Below, in pieces: positions 60,142 through 64,000 of a stretch of 64,000 nt of DNA. Within the stretch, counting starts at the first letter, position 1. Every line of letters starts with the position of its first letter. The notes under the pieces were generated by a model. That model worked only from the letters and a program-made list of their open reading frames with translations. It did no database searches and was not told the DNA's origin. The position numbers and the translations under genes are program-made. Location of the stretch: NCBI GenBank assembly GCA_017642895.1, contig JAEPON010000001.1, positions 186,001-250,000 of the forward strand. Direction: 5' to 3'. The DNA is from Roseitalea sp. (GTDB lineage Bacteria > Pseudomonadota > Alphaproteobacteria > Rhizobiales > Rhizobiaceae).

Positions 60142-60896
60142 CCGCCAGCGGTGACACACATTGGCGTCCCGTCGAGGCGGAACTAGCGCTGTGGAGCGCG
60201 GCCGGACGAACAGCGCGCCTTTGGCTGCGCGATGACGATGCGTACGAGCTGACCGGGGCGCTCGACCGGCTGGTCGACATGGTGGGCGAGCACGCGATTG
60301 CCGCGACGCTTGCCATCATCCCCGCATTGATGACCGATGCTCTGGTCGCGCAGGTTCGGGACAATCCTCTCCTGTTTCCCGCCGCGCACGGGCTCTGGCA
60401 CCGCAACCATGCCGGACCGGCGGACAAGAAGATCGAACTGGGCGGCGGGCGGTCGGTCGAAGCGGTGCTGGCCGATCTCGAGGAAAGCCGGGACCTGATG
60501 GCACAGGCGTTCGGCGCGCTTGCGGTGAATATGCTTGTGCCGCCATGGAACCGCATCAGCAATGCCGCAGCCGAATCGGTGAGTGCGACTGGCTTCGATG
60601 TCCTGTCGACTTATGGATGGAAACCATCGACAGCGTCCGTCGATCATCTGAACACGCATGTCGACCTGATCGACTGGCAGTCCGGTCGACAAGGCAAACC
60701 CGCCACCCGGATCGCCAGCGAGATCACAGAGGCTCTGCGCGTGGCCCGCGACAAAGACTTCGCGCCCATCGGCATCCTGACACACCATCTGGCGCACGAC
60801 GCAGCCGCCTGGACGACGCTGAAGGCCCTGTTCAACTGGTCAGCAGGCCGGGACAATATCGCATGGTGTTCGGCCACCGATCTGCTCGGCCGTTGA
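60138..60896 (+). CDS. Polysaccharide deacetylase-like protein (divergent NodB fold)
   Basis: Protein of 252 aa starting at TTG 60138 over the preceding TGA. Blocks ARLWLRDDDAYELTGALDRL, AATLAIIPALMTDALVAQV and AAHGLWHRNHAGPADKKIEL give the Asp-Asp and His-x3-His pattern expected for the metal site of carbohydrate esterase 4 enzymes in a remote branch. Later NMLVPPWNRISN is also typical. It probably removes acetyl groups from the glycan assembled by the four transferases, or marks an export step. No signal peptide is seen, which is unusual for a surface deacetylase. Last gene of the operon. Confidence 0.75.
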   Translation: MTASGDTHWRPVEAELALWSAAGRTARLWLRDDDAYELTGALDRLVDMVGEHAIAATLAIIPALMTDALVAQVRDNPLLFPAAHGLWHRNHAGPADKKIELGGGRSVEAVLADLEESRDLMAQAFGALAVNMLVPPWNRISNAAAESVSATGFDVLSTYGWKPSTASVDHLNTHVDLIDWQSGRQGKPATRIASEITEALRVARDKDFAPIGILTHHLAHDAAAWTTLKALFNWSAGRDNIAWCSATDLLGR

Positions 60897-60925
60897 GCCG
60901 CAGGCGAGACTGTGGTTCGCGGCTC
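60895..60925. terminator. Inverted repeat between convergent deacetylase and ABC permease genes
   Basis: GAGCCGC (60895-60901) and GCGGCTC (60919-60925) form a 7-bp perfect stem with a 17-base loop, spanning both stop codons. Could terminate transcription from both sides; weak without T-runs. Confidence 0.35.
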
Positions 60926-62105
60926 AGGTTTCGCTGTAGGGGTCGGCGGCGTCGCGCATGCCGTCGCCCATGAAGTTGAACGCCAGAATGACCAGCACGA
61001 CCGGGACGACCGGCAGCATCAGCCACGGATAGAGCACGACTGCGCTGATGTTTTGCGCCTCATTGAGCAGCACGCCCCAACTGGTGATGGGCGGACGCAG
61101 GCCGAGACCCAGAAAGCTCAAGGCCGTCTCGCCGAGGATCATGCCGGGAATGGCGATGGTCGCCGACGCGATCAGGTGGCTCATGAAATTGGGGATGAGG
61201 TGATAGGAAATGATCCTGCGCGGGCTGGCGCCCTGTAGCTGGGCGGCCATCACGAACTCCTCCTCGCGCAGTGCGAGAAGCTTGGAGCGCACCGCGCGCG
61301 CCAGCCCTGTCCAGTCGAGAAGCCCGAGAATGATGGTGATGGCGAAATAGACGGCGATCGGACTCCAGGTGACCGGCATGATCGCCGCAAGCGCCAGCCA
61401 GAGCGGAATGGTCGGTATCGACTGCAATACCTCGATGATCCTTTGCACCGCATAATCGACCCAGCCGCCAAAATAGCCGGCCATGCCTCCAATCGCGATG
61501 CCGAGCAGCATGCTGAAGGCGACGCCGAAAAGGCCGATCGTCAGGGAAATGCGCGCGCCGTGGATGATCCGCGACAGCATGTCCCTGCCGAGACGGTCGG
61601 TTCCGGCCAGGTAGATTTTCGCCGTTTCGGCGCCGCAGAACAGGCGCCGCTCGGCATCGATGACGCCAAACAGCCGATAGGGTGTGCCGCGGCAAAAGAA
61701 GTGCAGTTGGTGAACGATATCCCGATTGACGGTGTATTCGCGCTTCAGCGTTTCCATGTTCAGCGCATAGTCGCGGCCATAGACGAACGGGCCGACAAAG
61801 GTGCCCTCATGGAACAGGTGAATGCCCTGCGGCGGGTGGTAGATCGCGCGGGGGTTGCGCTCGTTGAGATCGTAGGGGGCAAAGAACTCGGCAAACAGGG
61901 CGACAAAGTAGATCGCGGCCAGGAAGATCGCCGAAACGACGGCGACCCGATGGTCGCAGAAGCGCCACCACATCAGCCGCCATTGCGATGCCATGTAGTA
62001 GCGTTCCTGTCCGGCCGAGATCGCCGGTTCCTCATAGGGATCGAAAGGCGCGTCGGAGACATAGTGCCATTGCCCGTCGGACTGTTGCCGTGGCTGATCC
62101 GTCAT
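60924..62105 (-). CDS. Oligopeptide-type ABC transporter permease (DppC/YejE-like)
   Basis: Protein of 393 aa. A cytoplasmic N-terminus of about 50 residues, the first helix VAVVSAIFLAAIYFVALFAE, then a long periplasmic insert of about 95 residues (DRDIVHQLHFFC-like), longer than in DppC, ending AGTDRLGRDMLSRIIHGARI. The membrane core has the EAA-type loop EEFVMAAQLQGASPRRIISY and ETALSFLGLGLRPPITSWGV. It pairs with the DppB-type subunit whose gene overlaps by ATGA. The long insert is typical of the YejE branch. Cargo could be peptides or other large solutes. No ATPase gene is adjacent. Confidence 0.9.
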   Translation of the reverse strand: MTDQPRQQSDGQWHYVSDAPFDPYEEPAISAGQERYYMASQWRLMWWRFCDHRVAVVSAIFLAAIYFVALFAEFFAPYDLNERNPRAIYHPPQGIHLFHEGTFVGPFVYGRDYALNMETLKREYTVNRDIVHQLHFFCRGTPYRLFGVIDAERRLFCGAETAKIYLAGTDRLGRDMLSRIIHGARISLTIGLFGVAFSMLLGIAIGGMAGYFGGWVDYAVQRIIEVLQSIPTIPLWLALAAIMPVTWSPIAVYFAITIILGLLDWTGLARAVRSKLLALREEEFVMAAQLQGASPRRIISYHLIPNFMSHLIASATIAIPGMILGETALSFLGLGLRPPITSWGVLLNEAQNISAVVLYPWLMLPVVPVVLVILAFNFMGDGMRDAADPYSET

Positions 62106-63100
62106 TTGAGCGCCTTGCCTTCCAGCCGGATGCGCGGATCGAGCACCGCCAGCAGCAGATCGGAGATCAGGACCCCGATCACCGTCAGCACCGCCAGCAG
62201 CATCAGGAACGAGCCGGCCAGATACATGTCCTGGGTCTTCAGCGCACGGATGAGCAAGGGGCCCGTGGTTTCCAGCGACAAGACGATGGCGATCACCTCG
62301 GCGCCCGAGATCACGGCCGGAAGGATGCCGCCAATGTCGGCGATGAAGAAATTCAGCGACATGCGCAGCGGGTATTTCACCAGGCCCCGGAACGGCGGCA
62401 CGCCCTTGGCGCGGGCTGTCACCACATATTGCTTGTTCAGTTCATCCAGCAGGTTGGCGCGGATGCGCCGGATCATCGCCGCCGTGCCCGCCGTGCCGAT
62501 GACGATGACCGGGATCACCAGATGGGCGCCGATCGACAGGAACTTTTCAACCGACATGGGTTGCCCGATGAATTGCGGATCCATCAGCCCGCCGATCGAG
62601 ACGCCGAACACGACATTGGCCGCATACATCATCACCAGCGCCAGCAGGAAGTTGGGCGTTGCGATGCCCAAAAGGCCGAGAAACGTCAGGCCATAATCGC
62701 CCCAGCTATATTTGTGCGTCGCCGAATAGATGGCGATGGGGAACGCGACGATCCAGGTGAAGATGATCGTCAGGAACGACAGGAGGATGGTGAAGAACAG
62801 CCGGGAGCCGATCAGCTCCGACACGGGACGCTCATGCTCGAACGAGTAGCCGAAATCGCCGTGCAGCATGCCGGTGAGCCAGAGCCAGTAGCGATGCAGG
62901 AACGGCTTGTCGAAGCCATATTCGGTGCGCAGGAACTCGATCTTGGCGGAGTCGATGAGTTCGCCGGATGCGCGCAGTTCGGCCAGATAGCTTTCGAAAT
63001 AGTCGCCGGGCGGCAGCTCGATGATGATGAAGATCAAAAAGCTGGTCAGAAGCAGGGTCGGCACCATCGCCGCGATGCGCTTGATGATGTAGCCCGCCAT
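62102..63100 (-). CDS. Oligopeptide-type ABC transporter permease (DppB/YejB-like)
   Basis: Protein of 332 aa from ATG 63100; the open frame upstream is an alternate frame of the binding-protein gene. N-terminus YIIKRIAAMVPTLLLTSFLI, periplasmic part RTEYGFDKPFLHRYWLWLTG followed by MLHGDFGYSFEHERPVSELI, and the EAA-type loop LLDELNKQYVVTARAKGVPP. C-terminal LLAVLDPRIRLEGKAL. Standard DppB layout. Its start is 5 bp after the binding-protein stop. Confidence 0.92.
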   Translation of the reverse strand: MAGYIIKRIAAMVPTLLLTSFLIFIIIELPPGDYFESYLAELRASGELIDSAKIEFLRTEYGFDKPFLHRYWLWLTGMLHGDFGYSFEHERPVSELIGSRLFFTILLSFLTIIFTWIVAFPIAIYSATHKYSWGDYGLTFLGLLGIATPNFLLALVMMYAANVVFGVSIGGLMDPQFIGQPMSVEKFLSIGAHLVIPVIVIGTAGTAAMIRRIRANLLDELNKQYVVTARAKGVPPFRGLVKYPLRMSLNFFIADIGGILPAVISGAEVIAIVLSLETTGPLLIRALKTQDMYLAGSFLMLLAVLTVIGVLISDLLLAVLDPRIRLEGKALK

Positions 63101-63105
63101 CGCGC

Positions 63106-64000
63106 CTACTCTTCGAACCAGAAAGTGTCGGGCCGGTAGACACCGAAATAGGCCAGTGGCGAAAAGGCGTGGATGGCGTCTTCGGGCACGTTTCGAAGCC
63201 GCTTGCTGACGACCACGGGCTGCCGGGTCTGGTTGGCGATGCCGATGGAGAGGACCTGGTCGGCCGTGATGTCGAGCATCTGGCGCCAGATGCGATACCG
63301 TTCGGCGTCGCTTTCCGATGTTCGCCAGGCGCCATAGAGCCCGAGAAGCGTCTTGGCCGGTTCGGTATCGGCCGCCGAACCGGATGTGCCGATCGACTCG
63401 GTGTGCTGCCCCCAGATCGGCCATTGCGGCTGGACGGCCGATACGGGCGCAAGCTCTTCGGGCGCCATCGCCGCGATCGCCATGCCCGTGTTCAGGCCCG
63501 GCGCCAGGGTGACCATCGTCTGCCCCGAAACCAGCCGCCGCCGGACAATGTCTCTTGACGAGGAACGGATGAACAGGCCGACGCCGATCTTCCGCCAATA
63601 GTCGGTGATCAGTTCGAGCGCGTCCACGGCGGACGTGTCTTCGCCGAACGTCTCGACGATGATCTCCATCGGCCTGCCATCGGGGAGCAGCCGTATGCCA
63701 TCCTTGCTGCGCTCGGTGAAGCCGGCCTCATCGAGAAGGGTGTTGGCGAGCGCCGGATCGTGGCGTGCCCAGGCCCTGGCATAGCGCGGATCGTAAAGCG
63801 GAGAGGCCGGCAAAATGCTGTTGGCCGATTCGGTGGCAAGGCCGTAGTAGAGCTGCTGGTTGATCTCGAAGCGGTCGATGGCGAGCGACAGGGCCCTGCG
63901 GACGCGCACGTCGCGGAAAGCGCGCCGCCAGATCGGATCGGCGATGTTCATGTTGGGATAGAGCGTCAGCCGGGATCCGGTTCCGTCCCGCCACAACAGC
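63106..64000 (-). CDS. ABC transporter substrate-binding protein, family 5, N-terminus cut by window end
   Basis: The last 298 codons are present and the frame stays open to base 64000. SBP_bac_5 landmarks: LTLYPNMNIADPIWRRAFRD, RVRRALSLAIDRFEINQQLY (the family's 'VR-x-A-x5-DR' block), NTLLDEAGFTERSKDGIRLL and LELITDYWRKIGVGLFIRSS. Binds peptide-like or glycan solutes for the two permeases downstream. The sequence ends IHAFSPLAYFGVYRPDTFWF, as in the long (about 600 aa) binding proteins that go with YejBE-like permeases. Confidence 0.88.
   Translation of the reverse strand, partial: LLWRDGTGSRLTLYPNMNIADPIWRRAFRDVRVRRALSLAIDRFEINQQLYYGLATESANSILPASPLYDPRYARAWARHDPALANTLLDEAGFTERSKDGIRLLPDGRPMEIIVETFGEDTSAVDALELITDYWRKIGVGLFIRSSSRDIVRRRLVSGQTMVTLAPGLNTGMAIAAMAPEELAPVSAVQPQWPIWGQHTESIGTSGSAADTEPAKTLLGLYGAWRTSESDAERYRIWRQMLDITADQVLSIGIANQTRQPVVVSKRLRNVPEDAIHAFSPLAYFGVYRPDTFWFEE

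Overview
The window is about 63% G+C and gene-dense. It has short intergenic gaps, many 4-bp ATGA/GTGA gene overlaps, and GTG and TTG starts. Gene content (TAXI-TRAP and CUT1/CUT2 ABC importers, hydantoinase A/B, a Zur/Znu regulon, an IS481 fragment) points to a chromosome of an alphaproteobacterium, most likely order Hyphomicrobiales (Rhizobiales). This is inferred from content and style, not from a marker gene. I saw no rRNA, tRNA or CRISPR array.

Layout. (1) 1-1765: the end of an isochorismatase-family gene, a MarR regulator and a DUF1185 gene, then a decayed IS481 transposase. (2) 1774-12316, minus strand: a ribose-type ABC importer, an isochorismatase-family amidase resembling N-carbamoylsarcosine amidohydrolase, HyuB, HyuA, an HTH/coiled-coil protein and a class III CoA-transferase. 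(3) 12463-13359: an HMG-CoA-lyase-family enzyme, divergent from the CoA-transferase. (4) 13440-23472: an uncharacterised catabolic unit (amidohydrolase, acyl-CoA ligase, alpha/beta hydrolase, FAD oxidase) divergent from an IclR regulator and a TAXI-TRAP importer. (5) 23541-30048: a zinc-homeostasis island with znuC-znuB-zur-cobW and two tiny coupled genes on one strand, and znuA, a second COG0523 GTPase and a strikingly short AztD-like protein on the other. (6) 30114-47456: a SAM methyltransferase, a GntR regulator, then the full set of enzymes for D-apiose to L-erythrulose 1-phosphate through a RuBisCO-like decarboxylase (ApnL, ApsD, OiaX, OiaK, ApnO) with a CUT2 importer. A second, CUT1-type importer operon follows, preceded by the same 12-bp promoter motif. 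(7) 47508-54939: an MscS channel, a small membrane protein resembling Pycsar effectors, and an RND pump with its adaptor. (8) 55339-60896: four glycosyltransferases and a polysaccharide-deacetylase-like protein in one operon. (9) 60924-64000: two oligopeptide-type ABC permeases and a binding protein cut by the window end.

How the genes work together. The best-supported system is the apiose regulon. The CUT2 importer brings in the sugar. ApsD and ApnL give apionate, ApnO isomerises and oxidises it, OiaK phosphorylates it and OiaX decarboxylates it. The isomerases that finish the route to erythrose 4-phosphate are not in the window. The zinc island looks Zur-controlled, with a palindrome overlapping the start codon of the second GTPase gene. 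The most novel material is the deletion-built mini-AztD, the two tiny Zur-operon proteins, the IclR catabolic unit with two enzymes that lack canonical catalytic residues, and the operator shared by two unrelated sugar importers. A stem-loop just after the binding-protein gene recurs in all four CUT1/CUT2/TAXI importer operons.
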